A stretch of 64,000 nt of DNA from Sphingobacterium sp. ML3W (GCF_000747525.1 NZ_CP009278.1:2108001-2172000), one strand, 5' to 3'; shown: positions 51,963 to 62,011, numbered from the stretch's first letter. A program made the numbers and translations. Notes: generated by a model not told the origin, from the letters alone.

Positions 51963-52757
51963 ATGAACTATCAGAAAATATATCCTACAGAGCCATTGCG
52001 AAAGTACGTTCGCTACTTTTGGATATTGGAGGGTAATATTCTGGATTTTTCTGAAAAAATGTTCAAGATAATGTCAGACGGTATGCCAGGTCTTATTTTT
52101 CAAACCAACAAAGAGGCATTTCGAGACAAGAACACTCAGGAATTACCACAATTATTCCTATATGGACAAACCACAAGGTATACAGAACAAATAGCAATAA
52201 ACAGCTTCCAAAATATTGGGATTTATTTTCAGCCGAGCGCACTTAAATCAATCTTCGGAATAGATGCAAACGAACTGACAAACCAGCATATTGACATAAA
52301 CGACATACTGAAAACTACTATAACCGAGCAGATTTCAAATACTGCAAGCACTGATGAAAAGATAAAATTACTCTCAACATTCTTATTGCTACAGGTGCAA
52401 CGAACAAATATCAATAGTGAAAAACCAAATTTTGCAATTGCACAACTGGAAAAAGGAATGAGTTTGCAGTATGTACAAAATGAGCTTAAAATATCCGAAC
52501 GTTCATTGGAGCGATATTTCAAACAGTATATTGGCATCTCGCCCAAGTTGTTTTCGAGAATAGGTCGCTTTCAATCTGCCTTAGAAATCATACGACAAAC
52601 CCAATTTGACAAGTTGACCGACATCGCTTATCAAAGTGATTATTTTGACCAATCTCATTTCATCAGGGACTTTAAAGAATTTGCAGGAACAAGTCCAAAG
52701 AAATTCAAGATCCATGCCAATGAGATAGTTTCGAATTTTCCAGAATGGAAAGTTTAG
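51963..52757 (+). CDS. AraC-family transcriptional regulator
   Basis: The 264-residue protein has an N-terminal DUF6597-like beta domain (IYPTEPLRKYVRYFWILEGN, MPGLIFQTN) and a C-terminal HTH_18 AraC domain. The first helix-turn-helix is MSLQYVQNELKISERSLERY and the second FKQYIGISPKLFSRIGRFQS, then LTDIAYQSDYFDQSHFIRDF, KEFAGTSPKKF. It likely controls the SDR gene that follows after 65 bp. Confidence 0.85.
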   Translation: MNYQKIYPTEPLRKYVRYFWILEGNILDFSEKMFKIMSDGMPGLIFQTNKEAFRDKNTQELPQLFLYGQTTRYTEQIAINSFQNIGIYFQPSALKSIFGIDANELTNQHIDINDILKTTITEQISNTASTDEKIKLLSTFLLLQVQRTNINSEKPNFAIAQLEKGMSLQYVQNELKISERSLERYFKQYIGISPKLFSRIGRFQSALEIIRQTQFDKLTDIAYQSDYFDQSHFIRDFKEFAGTSPKKFKIHANEIVSNFPEWKV

Positions 52758-52822
52758 ATATTGTCGGTTTTATCCAATTTTGTCGAAAACAAGCCTAATA
52801 ACTTTGCTTCAAAAAAAGATTT

Positions 52823-53677
52823 ATGATAGCCATTACAGGAGCAAACGGAAACTTAGGCAGAGCAACTATTCAATTTTTATTGCAGGAAGTCGCACCTACA
52901 GACATTGTTGCCATTGTCAGAAACCCCGAAACGATAAATGATTTTAGAGAGCAGGGCATTATTGTCAGACAAGCCGACTACAATGACTATGACACACTTT
53001 TGCAGGCATTCAAAGGTGTGGAAAATGCCTTGCATATCTCCACTATCGGAGTAGACGTGAAAACAGCCAAACGGCAGGAAAAAAATGTGGTAACTGCATT
53101 GGTAGAATGCAATGTAAAACGCATTGTTTATACAAGTATGGTTCAGACCCAAGCCAACAGTATATTTGAAGGGACTAAAACATCATACGAAACGGAAGAA
53201 TTAATAAAAGAAACAAAAATACCTTATTCGTTTTTCAGAAACAGTATGTATATGGAAGCCATTCCCGAACTTATTGGAGATGCGTTGCAAACAGGCGAAA
53301 TCCGTTATCCGTCAGGCGAGGGAAAGATAAGTTTTGTTTCCAGAGCGGATATTGCAGAAGCTATTGCAAACGTACTGACAGAAAGTACACACGATAATCA
53401 AATCTATGAAATAACAGGTAATAAAGCTTATTCATTTGCTGAATTGTCACAGTTAATCCATACAGAAAAGGGCATAACTATACAACATACGGATATTTCA
53501 GAAGAATTATTTAGAAAAGAATTGACTAGCTACCAAATGCCTGTTGAAGTGGTCGATTTATTGGTCAGTATGGCAAATGGGATTAAATCGGGCGAATTTT
53601 CCTATATAGATAATACGATTGAAAAATTGCTTGGCAGAAGGTCATTAGATCTGAACGGATATATAAAAGGTTTGTAA
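52823..53677 (+). CDS. NAD(P)-binding NmrA/QorB-like SDR protein
   Basis: The 284-residue protein is an atypical short-chain dehydrogenase of the NmrA/quinone-oxidoreductase-like type. It has the dinucleotide motif MIAITGANGNLGRATIQFLL, then VRNPETINDFREQGIIVRQA, VENALHISTIGVDVKTAKRQ and the IPYSFFRNSMYMEAIPELIG segment. Such proteins bind NAD(P)H and act as redox sensors or reductases. It sits behind the AraC gene and 2 bp ahead of the ASCH gene, so the three are probably one regulon. Substrate unknown. Confidence 0.85.
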   Translation: MIAITGANGNLGRATIQFLLQEVAPTDIVAIVRNPETINDFREQGIIVRQADYNDYDTLLQAFKGVENALHISTIGVDVKTAKRQEKNVVTALVECNVKRIVYTSMVQTQANSIFEGTKTSYETEELIKETKIPYSFFRNSMYMEAIPELIGDALQTGEIRYPSGEGKISFVSRADIAEAIANVLTESTHDNQIYEITGNKAYSFAELSQLIHTEKGITIQHTDISEELFRKELTSYQMPVEVVDLLVSMANGIKSGEFSYIDNTIEKLLGRRSLDLNGYIKGL

Positions 53678-53679
53678 TT

Positions 53680-54267
53680 ATGCTTTTTAAGAAAGTACAC
53701 CTGCAAGGCATCAAATCGGGGAAAATCACATTTGCATTCCGTAAGTGGCAAAAGTCTTCTGTAAAATGTGGAAGTCTTTTACATACCTCTGTCGGCTTGG
53801 TTGAAATCGGTAAAATTGAAACCATAAGTGAAAATGATATAACCGAACAAGACGCAATACAGGCAGGTTTTACAGATAAGCAACAATTACTAAAATCATT
53901 TACTCCCAACAGCAAAGGAACGATTTTCAAAATATCCGTCAGCTATCATTCCGCAGACCCACGAATTAAGTTGAGAGAAAAAATGCAACTATCAGAACAA
54001 GGGTTTACAGTTTTAAAAAAGAAGTTAGAGCGGTTGGACAATTACAGTAAACAAGGTTATTGGACAAACAAAGTTCTATTAACCATAAAAGATAATCCTA
54101 ACTTACACGCCATAGGTATTGCAAAATTGACAGGATTTGAAAAAGAGTGGTTGAAGCTGAATATCCGAAAACTTAAAAATTTAGGATTAACGATAAGCCA
54201 CAATGTAGGTTATGAGCTTTCGCCATTAGGCAACGAATATTTACGTAAGCAATATTTTGGAAAATAA
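53680..54267 (+). CDS. ASCH-like protein with a winged-helix C-terminus
   Basis: The 195-residue protein begins with LFKKVHLQGIKSGKITFAFR, KWQKSSVKCGSLL, which fits the K/R-rich start of an ASCH domain (putative RNA-binding). The remainder, with LLTIKDNPNLHAIGIAKLTG and LKNLGLTISHNVGYELSPLG, looks like a small winged helix. It follows the SDR gene by two bases. A role in RNA or DNA control of the cargo operon is inference; the ASCH match is by pattern. Confidence 0.6.
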   Translation: MLFKKVHLQGIKSGKITFAFRKWQKSSVKCGSLLHTSVGLVEIGKIETISENDITEQDAIQAGFTDKQQLLKSFTPNSKGTIFKISVSYHSADPRIKLREKMQLSEQGFTVLKKKLERLDNYSKQGYWTNKVLLTIKDNPNLHAIGIAKLTGFEKEWLKLNIRKLKNLGLTISHNVGYELSPLGNEYLRKQYFGK

Positions 54268-54344
54268 TCCAAAAAAAGAATAAAAAGGTAGCAAAGATAA
54301 GGCGTACACCCACCGCACCACCCAACCAAAAGACTACGGCATAA

Positions 54345-54395
54345 TGGCAGGACAAAATTAAGGTGGCTTCGCCGAGTTTTTTTGTTGTCCTGCCA
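54345..54395. terminator. inverted repeat TGGCAGGACAA / TTGTCCTGCCA
   Basis: Perfect 11-bp arms lie 29 bp apart, with an inner GGCTTCGCC stem and a T-run between. The pattern fits a terminator of the ASCH operon. The same short motif style is often seen near mobilisation genes in Bacteroidota elements. Confidence 0.55.
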
Positions 54396-54532
54396 CCCTT
54401 CGGGACTTATTCCGTTTCCTTTTGGTTTTTCCGTCTGTCCGCCTTGTTAAAATGGCTTTCTTTTTTTTCTGTTTTTTTCTTTTGGAAAATAATTTTAAGA
54501 GAGAGAAATGTACCACCCACCACGTATAGTTA

Positions 54533-55054
54533 TCAGAATAACGGTTTGTGTTTCTCGTTATAGATTTCCCTAATCAATTCACCGAACTTCTGAAAATGGT
54601 ATTCGATAATGTTGTCCAGATACGCATAAATCGTCAGTTTGTCGATGCCCATAATATTGGTTAGCCTGTTAAATGTTTCGTGGTGTTCCTGTCGTACATA
54701 CACCGATTTACCCCTGCTTGCAGTACTGTTCGGGATTTTAAAGAACTGCCCGCAGTAGTCCTCTTTGGTCAGCTTCTTTGGCTTGTAAGTCATCTTTCTT
54801 GTATTGCTCGCAGGTGTTTTTGTATGTTCCGTTTCAGTTTCCGAAGTTTCTTCGCCTGCCATTACACGCATAATAGCTTCCTCATCTACTTCGGGTTTGT
54901 CAAAATCTTCCCGATGTGTTACTGCCTGTTGTTCCGTCAAAGGTTGTTTCTTTTCATCAGTTAGGAAATTTTCAATAGAGAAATCCTCTTTTTCGGGTTG
55001 CTGATTTTTGTTTTCTTCGTGTATCATATCTCTTATTTTTAATATTATATCCAA
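54533..55054 (-). CDS. DUF3408 mobilisation-associated protein
   Basis: The 173-residue protein has an acidic, variable N-terminal half. The C-terminal DUF3408 region reads KEDYCGQFFKIPNSTASRGK, SVYVRQEHHETFNRLTNIMG and YAYLDNIIEYHFQKFGELIR. DUF3408 proteins accompany conjugative transfer and mobilisation genes in Bacteroides. Start MDIILKIRDM; a Met at residue 12 is an alternative. It diverges from the MobC-like and relaxase genes across the oriT-like region. Confidence 0.8.
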   Translation of the reverse strand: MDIILKIRDMIHEENKNQQPEKEDFSIENFLTDEKKQPLTEQQAVTHREDFDKPEVDEEAIMRVMAGEETSETETEHTKTPASNTRKMTYKPKKLTKEDYCGQFFKIPNSTASRGKSVYVRQEHHETFNRLTNIMGIDKLTIYAYLDNIIEYHFQKFGELIREIYNEKHKPLF

Positions 55055-55415
55055 TTAGCTGTTTGGTTAACTAAGCAATCAGCTGTATATACTTTAGTAC
55101 CTATGTAACTACCTATCTACCTAAGCACCTGCATACCCTTAATTGGCTAGTTCATTGACTTAAAAATCTGTAATTCGTCTGCATTCAATCACGCAGATTT
55201 GCTGTCAGGATTTATGCTGATTGGTTACATAGTTAAGGATATAAACAATCAGCCAGCTAGCCATATACAAAGAAAGCAAAAGCAGTCCCAGTCTATGTTG
55301 ATATGGCACTCAAAGGTAGCATTTGGCGTTCATTGTCGTGATTGTAAATAGCTGTTATTCAAATAGTCTTGCCGAAATTTGCAATCGGTAGCGATGGGTT
55401 TTCCCTGCTAACTCC
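55055..55415. other. intergenic region upstream of mob genes
   Basis: No gene is seen. The words CAATCAGC(T/C) and its complement GCTGATTG recur near 55067, 55214 and 55246. They might mark binding sites of mobilisation proteins. Confidence 0.3.
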
Positions 55416-55500
55416 AATCCGTTTGCAAAACGGATTTTCTGAACTCCTGTTCAGAGCAAGTTATCTTTTGAGGTACTCGAAATGAATTTCGGCACCGCAA
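55416..55500. other. candidate oriT (cluster of inverted repeats)
   Basis: Three closely spaced inverted repeats lie between DUF3408 and the MobC-like gene: AATCCGTTT-GCA-AAACGGATT (55416-55436), CTGAAC-TCCT-GTTCAG (55439-55454) and CGAAAT-GA-ATTTCG (55478-55491). Position and structure fit an origin of transfer for the relaxase encoded next. Confidence 0.5.
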
Positions 55501-55564
55501 AAGCACTTGCCCTTGCAGGGGGCTGGAAACGGCTCCGAAGTCGCCCGTTTGTTTAAAAATTAAA

Positions 55565-56011
55565 ATGGATTTTATTATGGAAGAAATGAACAGAAAACAG
55601 ATTAAAAAGACAGGAAGAAAACCGAAGAACGATCCTGCGGTCAATCGGTATTCCATTAACCTAAATGAAGAAGATAATGCAAAGTTTCTTGCCCTTTTTG
55701 ACCAATCAGAAATGAAAGTAACGGCTCATTTTATTACGGCTTGTATCTTTCAGAAGACGGTTAAGACTGTCAAAATTGATATGGATGCGATAGAATACCA
55801 CGCAGAATTGACCCAATTTTTCGGTCAGTTCAGAGGAATAGCAACCAATTACAATCAGATTGTAAAGCTTTTGAATACCAATTTTTCGGATAAAAAAGCA
55901 TCTGCATACCTCTTTAAATTGGAAAAGGAGACCGCTGAAATGAAAGAATTATTGCTAAAGGTTTTAATTCTTACCGATGAATTTGAAAAGAAATATCTGA
56001 ATAAAGAGTAA
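55565..56011 (+). CDS. MobC-like relaxosome protein
   Basis: The 148-residue protein has a basic N-terminus (KQIKKTGRKPKNDPAVNRYS) and a ribbon-helix-helix-like start (INLNEEDNAKFLALFDQSEM). The rest is helical (QFFGQFRGIATNYNQIVKLL, NTNFSDKKASAYLFKLE), the layout of MobC/bacterial mobilisation proteins that open oriT for the relaxase. It is four bases ahead of the relaxase gene. Start is the first ATG; Met at residues 5 and 8 are alternatives. Confidence 0.8.
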   Translation: MDFIMEEMNRKQIKKTGRKPKNDPAVNRYSINLNEEDNAKFLALFDQSEMKVTAHFITACIFQKTVKTVKIDMDAIEYHAELTQFFGQFRGIATNYNQIVKLLNTNFSDKKASAYLFKLEKETAEMKELLLKVLILTDEFEKKYLNKE

Positions 56012-56015
56012 AATT

Positions 56016-57278
56016 ATGATTGCAAAAATCGGAAAGGGAAGTAATATGTACGGAGCGATTTTGTACAATCAGCAGAAAGTGGATAATGAGAATGGAGCAG
56101 TTTTGTTGCTGAACAAGATACCCGACACAATGAACGGCAGGTATTCCACCCAATATTTTAACAAGTGTTTTGAGCCGTACCTGTCTGCCAATATCAAAAC
56201 GGAAAAGACGGTTCGGCACATTTCATTGAACCCCGACCCGAAAGACAAAGTTAGCGATGAGCAGTTTACGAAGATGGCTGAAGAGTATATGGAACGTATG
56301 GGCTACGGCAATCAGCCCTATATTGTTTTCAAGCATACGGATATAGACCGTACACATATCCATATCGTTTCGACCTGCGTGGGAATTGACGGCAAGAAAA
56401 TCCCAGATGATTACGACCACCCACGCTCAATGGCAATCTGTAGGGATTTGGAAACTAAATATAGCCTGAACAAAGCCACCGAGCAAGAGCAGAAACAATT
56501 CAACAAAGTTTTCAAGCCTGTAAATCATAAGAATGGCGACATCAAAAGTCAGATTGCTTCGGTAGTACGGCATTTACCAAAGTATTATAACTTTTCTACT
56601 ATGGGTAGTTACAATGCTTTACTATCTCTTTTCAACATCACAGCGGAAGAAGTCAAAGGCGAGCGGAACGGTCAGACCGTAAACGGTTTGGTTTATGTGG
56701 CATTGGACGAGAACGGAAACAAGGTAAGCAATCCGTTCAAAGCATCACTTTTCGGAAAAGATACAGGCGTGGCACAACTGCAAAAACGCTTTGAACAGCC
56801 CAAAGAAAAAATGAAAAACAACCCTGCAAGGTCTGTACTAAAGAATACCGTTGAATTGGCTATGCACACGACAAACAATGAAACGGATTTTAGAAAGCAA
56901 CTTACAGAACAGGGTATTAATACAGTTGTAAGACGTAATATTGAAGGACGAATTTACGGTATGACTTTTATTGACCACGAAGGTCGAGCCGTTTGGAACG
57001 GCTCACAATTAGACAGAAACTTATCGGCAAATATGTTTAACGATTGGTGGAACAATGGAAATAAACCCGAATTGAAGATACAAGATAACCCCGTTTCTAA
57101 AGCAAATGAAATAGACAACCTACCTACAAAACACCTTTTTGAGCTTCTCTCACAGGAACATTCGCCTAATACCGATTTGGGATTGTTTACCCTGTTACCC
57201 AATGCACAAGGCGAGGATTACGAAGAAGAACAGTTTGCTAATCGGATGAAGAAAAAGAAGTCCCAGAGAAGATTATAA
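56016..57278 (+). CDS. relaxase/mobilisation nuclease (MobP-type)
   Basis: The 420-residue protein matches the Relaxase family (PF03432). The N-terminal catalytic segment is MIAKIGKGSNMYGAILYNQQ; the Tyr in it is the likely nucleophile. The HISLNPDPKDKVSDEQF segment is motif II. The metal triad region TDIDRTHIHIVSTCVGIDG (about residue 107) is motif III. The enzyme nicks the oriT and stays attached to the DNA during transfer. It follows the MobC-like gene and is the last gene of the mobilisation module. Confidence 0.92.
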   Translation: MIAKIGKGSNMYGAILYNQQKVDNENGAVLLLNKIPDTMNGRYSTQYFNKCFEPYLSANIKTEKTVRHISLNPDPKDKVSDEQFTKMAEEYMERMGYGNQPYIVFKHTDIDRTHIHIVSTCVGIDGKKIPDDYDHPRSMAICRDLETKYSLNKATEQEQKQFNKVFKPVNHKNGDIKSQIASVVRHLPKYYNFSTMGSYNALLSLFNITAEEVKGERNGQTVNGLVYVALDENGNKVSNPFKASLFGKDTGVAQLQKRFEQPKEKMKNNPARSVLKNTVELAMHTTNNETDFRKQLTEQGINTVVRRNIEGRIYGMTFIDHEGRAVWNGSQLDRNLSANMFNDWWNNGNKPELKIQDNPVSKANEIDNLPTKHLFELLSQEHSPNTDLGLFTLLPNAQGEDYEEEQFANRMKKKKSQRRL

Positions 57279-57345
57279 AAATGCCTGTTATGGATAACAG
57301 AAGAAGCTGACAACAAAGCAAACTAACAAAAAAATATGTAATTAA

Positions 57346-57540
57346 CTGGTAGTCCTTTGCGACAAAGAAGAATATATTTGGAAAGTTCTTAATAAATCAG
57401 ATGGGTCATTTAAGAAGATTTTAGATTGAGGTAACAAGTTCGGTTTTGATAATTACGCCCAAGAATTACGGAGTATGGAAAATGACATTATAGAACTTCG
57501 TCCATTAAACGAACCACATAAACTTTATGGAAGTGAGTAG
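57346..57540 (+). pseudogene. decayed short reading frame
   Basis: An open frame reads DKEEYIWKVLNKSDGSFKKI, LD, an in-frame TGA at 57427-57429, then GNKFGFDNYAQELRSMENDI, IELRPLNEPHKLYGSE and a stop. The TGA probably replaces Trp. It looks like the C-terminus of an unknown protein of about 60 residues or more. It marks the damaged right end of the mobile element or an old junction. Confidence 0.45.
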
Positions 57541-57991
57541 CCGAAATAGCCACTTGTTTCGTTAATCGATTCTAGAGCTATTCCCTACAAGTCCTTATAT
57601 CCTACTGTTATTTAGTCAGAAGATAGGGTCAGTTAAATAGCCTGTTTGTTTTATTAGGCTGTACGCGAAATGAATGCAAACACCTTGTAGCCTTACACTT
57701 ACAAGTGTAAATAAAACTAAAAAAAAATGAAAATTAAGTAGTAAGTTGTGATAAAAAAACTAAATTTAGCATACCGAGGTGGTTAAAACCATTTGATTCT
57801 TTACGGTTTATGCTGTTTACAAAGTGGAATGTATACAGTCATTTTGTATAGACTAACCTTTAACCAAAAGAATTTATTATTTCATTAAATAAAATAGAAA
57901 TAGCAACTGTATATGTAGCGAGCTGGTCTATAGAATGTCAAGGTCTCATACCGGAGAAAAAAGAAAGTGAATCTTAAAAAAGAAAACGGTT
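57541..57991. other. intergenic region before the RHS effector
   Basis: No gene is seen. A weak AGCCT/AGGCT stem lies at 57639-57660. The stretch presumably contains the RHS promoter and perhaps the right attachment site, neither of which I can define. Confidence 0.35.
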
Positions 57992-60900
57992 ATGTTGTTA
58001 ACAAATAATCATTTTACACCTGTAATTGGTATTGATCTCCATTTCAATACATTGCCTCCTTTTAATCCGATACACCCTTATATTGGGATTGTTATTGACC
58101 CAATGGATTATATCCCGTTTATTGGATCTTCTGTAAATGTAAACGGTATCCCACGGGGTGTAACAGATACCGGAGGAAGAATCATAACTTTTGTACACAT
58201 TCCTTTATTCACAGGGCCATTTGCAATGACTCCTGTAATTGGACATGAATCAATGAATTTCTTTGGGAGTAAAGATGCCTATATGGAAGGAAGACGTATC
58301 AGTCCAAAAGGGTATATGGAAATGACCTGTAATGATATCGGTATTCCATTGAGTTTATCACCAGGTAAAAAATGGTGGAAACCAGTTCCGTCATTGTTCG
58401 CACCAACCAGTATGAGCCTGCCGATACCCACCGGTAATCCTGTAAATATTGCAGGGCCCTATGTTCCGGATTTAATGGGGATTTTTATCAACCTAGCAGC
58501 AGGATTGGGTTTTGGGGTTTTAATGAAAGGTTTAGGAAAAGTACTTAGCTCCATGCTAAAAAAGTTAAATAAGCTGGCTAAAAAAGCCGCCAAGGGCCCA
58601 AATCGACTGAGCAATTTTTTATGTAAACATGGATTTGAACCCGTAGATTTAATACAGGGAATTGTTTTTTATGAGACCGTAGATTTTGAGTTGCCGGGTC
58701 CTATACCATTAATTTGGACACGCATCTGGAACTCGGATGCATCCTACGATCATCAATTGGGGCATGGCTGCCATTTCAGTTACAGTCTTGATTTAGAAAT
58801 TCATTATAATGATAGTTTTATTGGTGTTATGCTTGCAGATGGACGTAGTGTTGGATTTCCGCTTTTAGAAGATGAGCAGGAATTTTACCACCGAATGGAA
58901 CGATTGACCTTAAAAAGAATTGGAAATAATTATACGGTATACCATCATACAGATCAATTAACCTACCATTATGATGCCGTTACAGATGCAAGATGTGTGG
59001 CTACTAAAATCAGTAATGTGGCAGGATTAGCCATTTGTTTACATTATGTGACAGGAGTATTTACAGGAATAACAGATAGTGGAAATAGGGAGTTAGCTTT
59101 TGATCTAGATGGATCAAAACGCATTACAGCAGTATATCTAATTACCAAAAAAGGAAAAGAACTGTTAGTAGGATACCGATATGACAAAGAAGGAGATTTA
59201 ATTGCGATTTTGGATGCTTTAGAACAGGCTACAACAATTACATACGATAATCATCTGATGGGTTCTAAAACAGATCGCAATGGGCAGACTTTTTATTGGG
59301 AATACGATAAACAAGGCCGTTGTATCCATACATGGGGAGATGGTGGCGTTTTAGAAGGACGTTTGGCTTATTATCCCGAATTAGGATACAATGTGATTAC
59401 AGATGCTTTGGGAAATGAAAGTCTATACTATTACAATGAGGACTTTTTGTGTACCCAGATTCAGGATGCTTTAGGTAATTCAAAGTTTTTTGAATATACG
59501 GATATGTTCGAGTTGTATAGAGAAATTGATGAGGAAGGAAATTTAACCGGCTATACCTATGATGACAAAGGGAATTTAACTTCTGTAATTCAGCCTGATA
59601 GTACCCGATATACTTACGTCTATGATGAAAATGACCGATTAATTATTGCCAATGATCCGGAAGGAAATAGTAGGATATGGAATTATGATGAATCAGGATT
59701 GTTGGGAAGTACTGTTGCACCCGATAAAGGGATAACAGCTTTTCAATATAATGATCAGGGATTAGTCTGCGAGATTCGGGATGTCAGCAAACGCAGAACC
59801 CGTTTAGAATATGATGATCAGCATAATTTAACTAAGATGTTCTTAGCCCAGACAAAAGTAGCGACATGGGTTTATAACGATCGTGGGGAAGTCGACAGGT
59901 CAACAGATCCATTGGGCGATACTCAGAAGTTTAGTTATGATGCTTTGGGGCGTGTTACTCAGATCATTCATGCGGATAATAGTTCTGTACAATTACAGTA
60001 CAATGCTTATGATGAGGTGATCCATGCGCGAAATAATCATCACGATGTGCGTTTTGAATATACCCCAATGGGTAATCTAAAGGTGCGTGAAGAAAACGGA
60101 ACGAAAGTGCAATTCACCTACAATAAAAATGAAGAATTGATACATATCCAAAATGAACACCTAGAACTGTACCAGTTTAAGAGAAATGGAAATGGAGATG
60201 TGGTAGAAGAAATTGGATTCGATGGTTTGAAGAAAGGTTATCATAGAGATCGTGCGGGAAAAGTAATTCGTATCCAGCGACCGGACGAGCGGTGGACGGA
60301 ATATGAATATAACCTCAGGGGACAGATTATACGTTCTGAATATTATGATCAGAGTTGGGAAACTTATAGTTATGATAAACGAGGTCTGTTGGTTGGGGCG
60401 GTCAATGAGCAAATTTCTGTGCAGCTCAAACGAAATGCAATGGGTAGAATCATTGAAGATCAGCAGGGCGAACATCAGGTACAGAGCAGATACAATCGCA
60501 ATGGACAACGGACAGCAGTAACCAGTAGTTTAGGGGCTGATATCCAACATGAATACGATACGTTGGGCAATCTGATTGCAACTCAAGCAGGAACCAAGGA
60601 TTTAGAAAATTCATGGAGAATGCAGATGCAATATAATAAATTGGGGCAGGAAATCAGCCGCACCATGAGTGGAGCAATACAGAGCAACTGGGAATATGAT
60701 ACAGGGGGACATCCTATTGTACATCAGGTAAAAACAGAAAAAGGAACGGTTCGCCATCGCCGATATAGTTGGAGTGCCAATAACCGCTTGTGGAAAATGT
60801 TTAATGAACTTACACAAGGACAAACCGATTATGCATATGATGCTTTTGGAAACTTAGCCTGGGCAAAATATGAAGATGGACAATATGATTATAAATTACC

Positions 60901-62011
60901 AGATGAGGTAGGGAATCTATTTGAAACCAAAGAGCGCAAAGATAAGCAATATGCAGAAGGAGGAAGATTAATACGGGACAAGGATTTTTTCTACTGCTAT
61001 GATGCAGAAGGAAATCTCATTGAGAAAACAGGAAAAGAAAGCTGGAAATACCAGTGGCAGGGAAATGGAATGCTAAAGCAGGTTGAAAGACCCAATGGAA
61101 CGAAAGTAACATTTGAATATGATGCCTTAGGAAGAAGAACAGCTAAAATTGTCGAAAAGAATATTACCCGTTTTGTCTGGGATGGAAATACCCCGTTACA
61201 TGAATGGAATTATGCAGTGGAGAATCGCCCCGAATGGATTGTAGATGATATTGGATTTTTGCAGCAAGATCAACCAGAATCAATTACTTCCGATTGTATC
61301 ACCTGGGTTTTTGAAGAAGGCACATTTAAACCTACGGCCAAAATTATTGGAAATCAAAAATACTCTATAGTAACCGATTATTTAGGAACACCTTGCCAGG
61401 CATTTGATGAAAAGGGCGAAAAAGTCTGGGAAATGGAGTTGGATATTTATGGTAAAAGACGTAATATTGAAGGTGCAAGTTCTTTTATTCCATTCCGTTT
61501 TCAAGGGAAATATGAAGATATAGAAACAGGATTGCATTATAATAGGTATAGGTATTATAATCCAAATTCTGGAATGTATTTGAGTCAAGATCCTATTGGA
61601 TTGGCTGGAGGTAATCCCACTGTTTATGCGTATGTATATGATAGTAACACGCAGATTGATCCATTTGGTTTGGATTTACACCATATAATTTCACAAGAAG
61701 TTTATAAAGTCTTTAAAAATGATTTAAAAAACATAAAAGATTATGTTCAAAATGTTTCCAAAAAAGCTAAAGATATATCTAATTTAATTGATTTAGATAA
61801 ACCTTTTCACGGAAACCACCCAAAGTATAATGAATATGTGAAAGACAAAGTTCAAAAATTGATTGATAAAAATAATTTAAACTTAAAAAGCATTAGAAAG
61901 TTACAAAATGAAATGTTAGGACATATAGATAATGCCCTGAAATCTGGTAAAAACTTGAATACCTACTTTAAAGAAGGACTTCATTTGAAAAATAAAATAA
62001 AATGTCATTAA
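57992..62011 (+). CDS. PAAR-like/RHS effector with AHH-type nuclease tail
   Basis: The 1339-residue protein has no signal peptide. The N-terminal 170 residues form a PAAR-like or head domain (NHFTPVIGIDLHFNTLPPFN, PIHPYIGIVIDPMDYIPFIG). A hydrophobic helix follows (about 160-180), then a DUF6531-type RHS start (GFEPVDLIQGIVFYETVDFE) and many YD repeats (about 370-1050). The core ends with GLHYNRYRYYNPNSGMYLSQ, DPIGLAGGNP and IDPFGL. The last 112 residues are a toxin tail with LDLHHIISQEV and FHGNHPKYNEYV, the AHH-type HNH/ENDO VII nuclease pattern. Lack of a signal peptide and the PAAR-like head suggest delivery by a type VI system; no such genes are in the window. The gene is intact. Confidence 0.85.
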   Translation: MLLTNNHFTPVIGIDLHFNTLPPFNPIHPYIGIVIDPMDYIPFIGSSVNVNGIPRGVTDTGGRIITFVHIPLFTGPFAMTPVIGHESMNFFGSKDAYMEGRRISPKGYMEMTCNDIGIPLSLSPGKKWWKPVPSLFAPTSMSLPIPTGNPVNIAGPYVPDLMGIFINLAAGLGFGVLMKGLGKVLSSMLKKLNKLAKKAAKGPNRLSNFLCKHGFEPVDLIQGIVFYETVDFELPGPIPLIWTRIWNSDASYDHQLGHGCHFSYSLDLEIHYNDSFIGVMLADGRSVGFPLLEDEQEFYHRMERLTLKRIGNNYTVYHHTDQLTYHYDAVTDARCVATKISNVAGLAICLHYVTGVFTGITDSGNRELAFDLDGSKRITAVYLITKKGKELLVGYRYDKEGDLIAILDALEQATTITYDNHLMGSKTDRNGQTFYWEYDKQGRCIHTWGDGGVLEGRLAYYPELGYNVITDALGNESLYYYNEDFLCTQIQDALGNSKFFEYTDMFELYREIDEEGNLTGYTYDDKGNLTSVIQPDSTRYTYVYDENDRLIIANDPEGNSRIWNYDESGLLGSTVAPDKGITAFQYNDQGLVCEIRDVSKRRTRLEYDDQHNLTKMFLAQTKVATWVYNDRGEVDRSTDPLGDTQKFSYDALGRVTQIIHADNSSVQLQYNAYDEVIHARNNHHDVRFEYTPMGNLKVREENGTKVQFTYNKNEELIHIQNEHLELYQFKRNGNGDVVEEIGFDGLKKGYHRDRAGKVIRIQRPDERWTEYEYNLRGQIIRSEYYDQSWETYSYDKRGLLVGAVNEQISVQLKRNAMGRIIEDQQGEHQVQSRYNRNGQRTAVTSSLGADIQHEYDTLGNLIATQAGTKDLENSWRMQMQYNKLGQEISRTMSGAIQSNWEYDTGGHPIVHQVKTEKGTVRHRRYSWSANNRLWKMFNELTQGQTDYAYDAFGNLAWAKYEDGQYDYKLPDEVGNLFETKERKDKQYAEGGRLIRDKDFFYCYDAEGNLIEKTGKESWKYQWQGNGMLKQVERPNGTKVTFEYDALGRRTAKIVEKNITRFVWDGNTPLHEWNYAVENRPEWIVDDIGFLQQDQPESITSDCITWVFEEGTFKPTAKIIGNQKYSIVTDYLGTPCQAFDEKGEKVWEMELDIYGKRRNIEGASSFIPFRFQGKYEDIETGLHYNRYRYYNPNSGMYLSQDPIGLAGGNPTVYAYVYDSNTQIDPFGLDLHHIISQEVYKVFKNDLKNIKDYVQNVSKKAKDISNLIDLDKPFHGNHPKYNEYVKDKVQKLIDKNNLNLKSIRKLQNEMLGHIDNALKSGKNLNTYFKEGLHLKNKIKCH

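Larger units (their letters stand above)
47650..57280. mobile_element. integrative mobilizable element (Bacteroides type)
   Basis: Module order: tyrosine integrase, two-gene cargo, two excisionase-like HTH genes, AraC-SDR-ASCH cargo, DUF3408, oriT-like inverted repeats, MobC-like, relaxase. There are no type IV secretion genes, so it must use a helper for transfer. The left edge is set near the repeats at 47666-47724. The right edge is uncertain and could lie anywhere from 57280 to 57990. Confidence 0.75.

Noticed and set aside
55055..55415. Possible plasmid-type iterons (CAATCAGC words)
   Set aside because: Only three scattered copies, irregular spacing and no replication initiator gene nearby.
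60161..60508. 115-residue minus-strand frame
   Set aside because: Antisense shadow of the YD-repeat region; the repeated codons create long open frames on the other strand.
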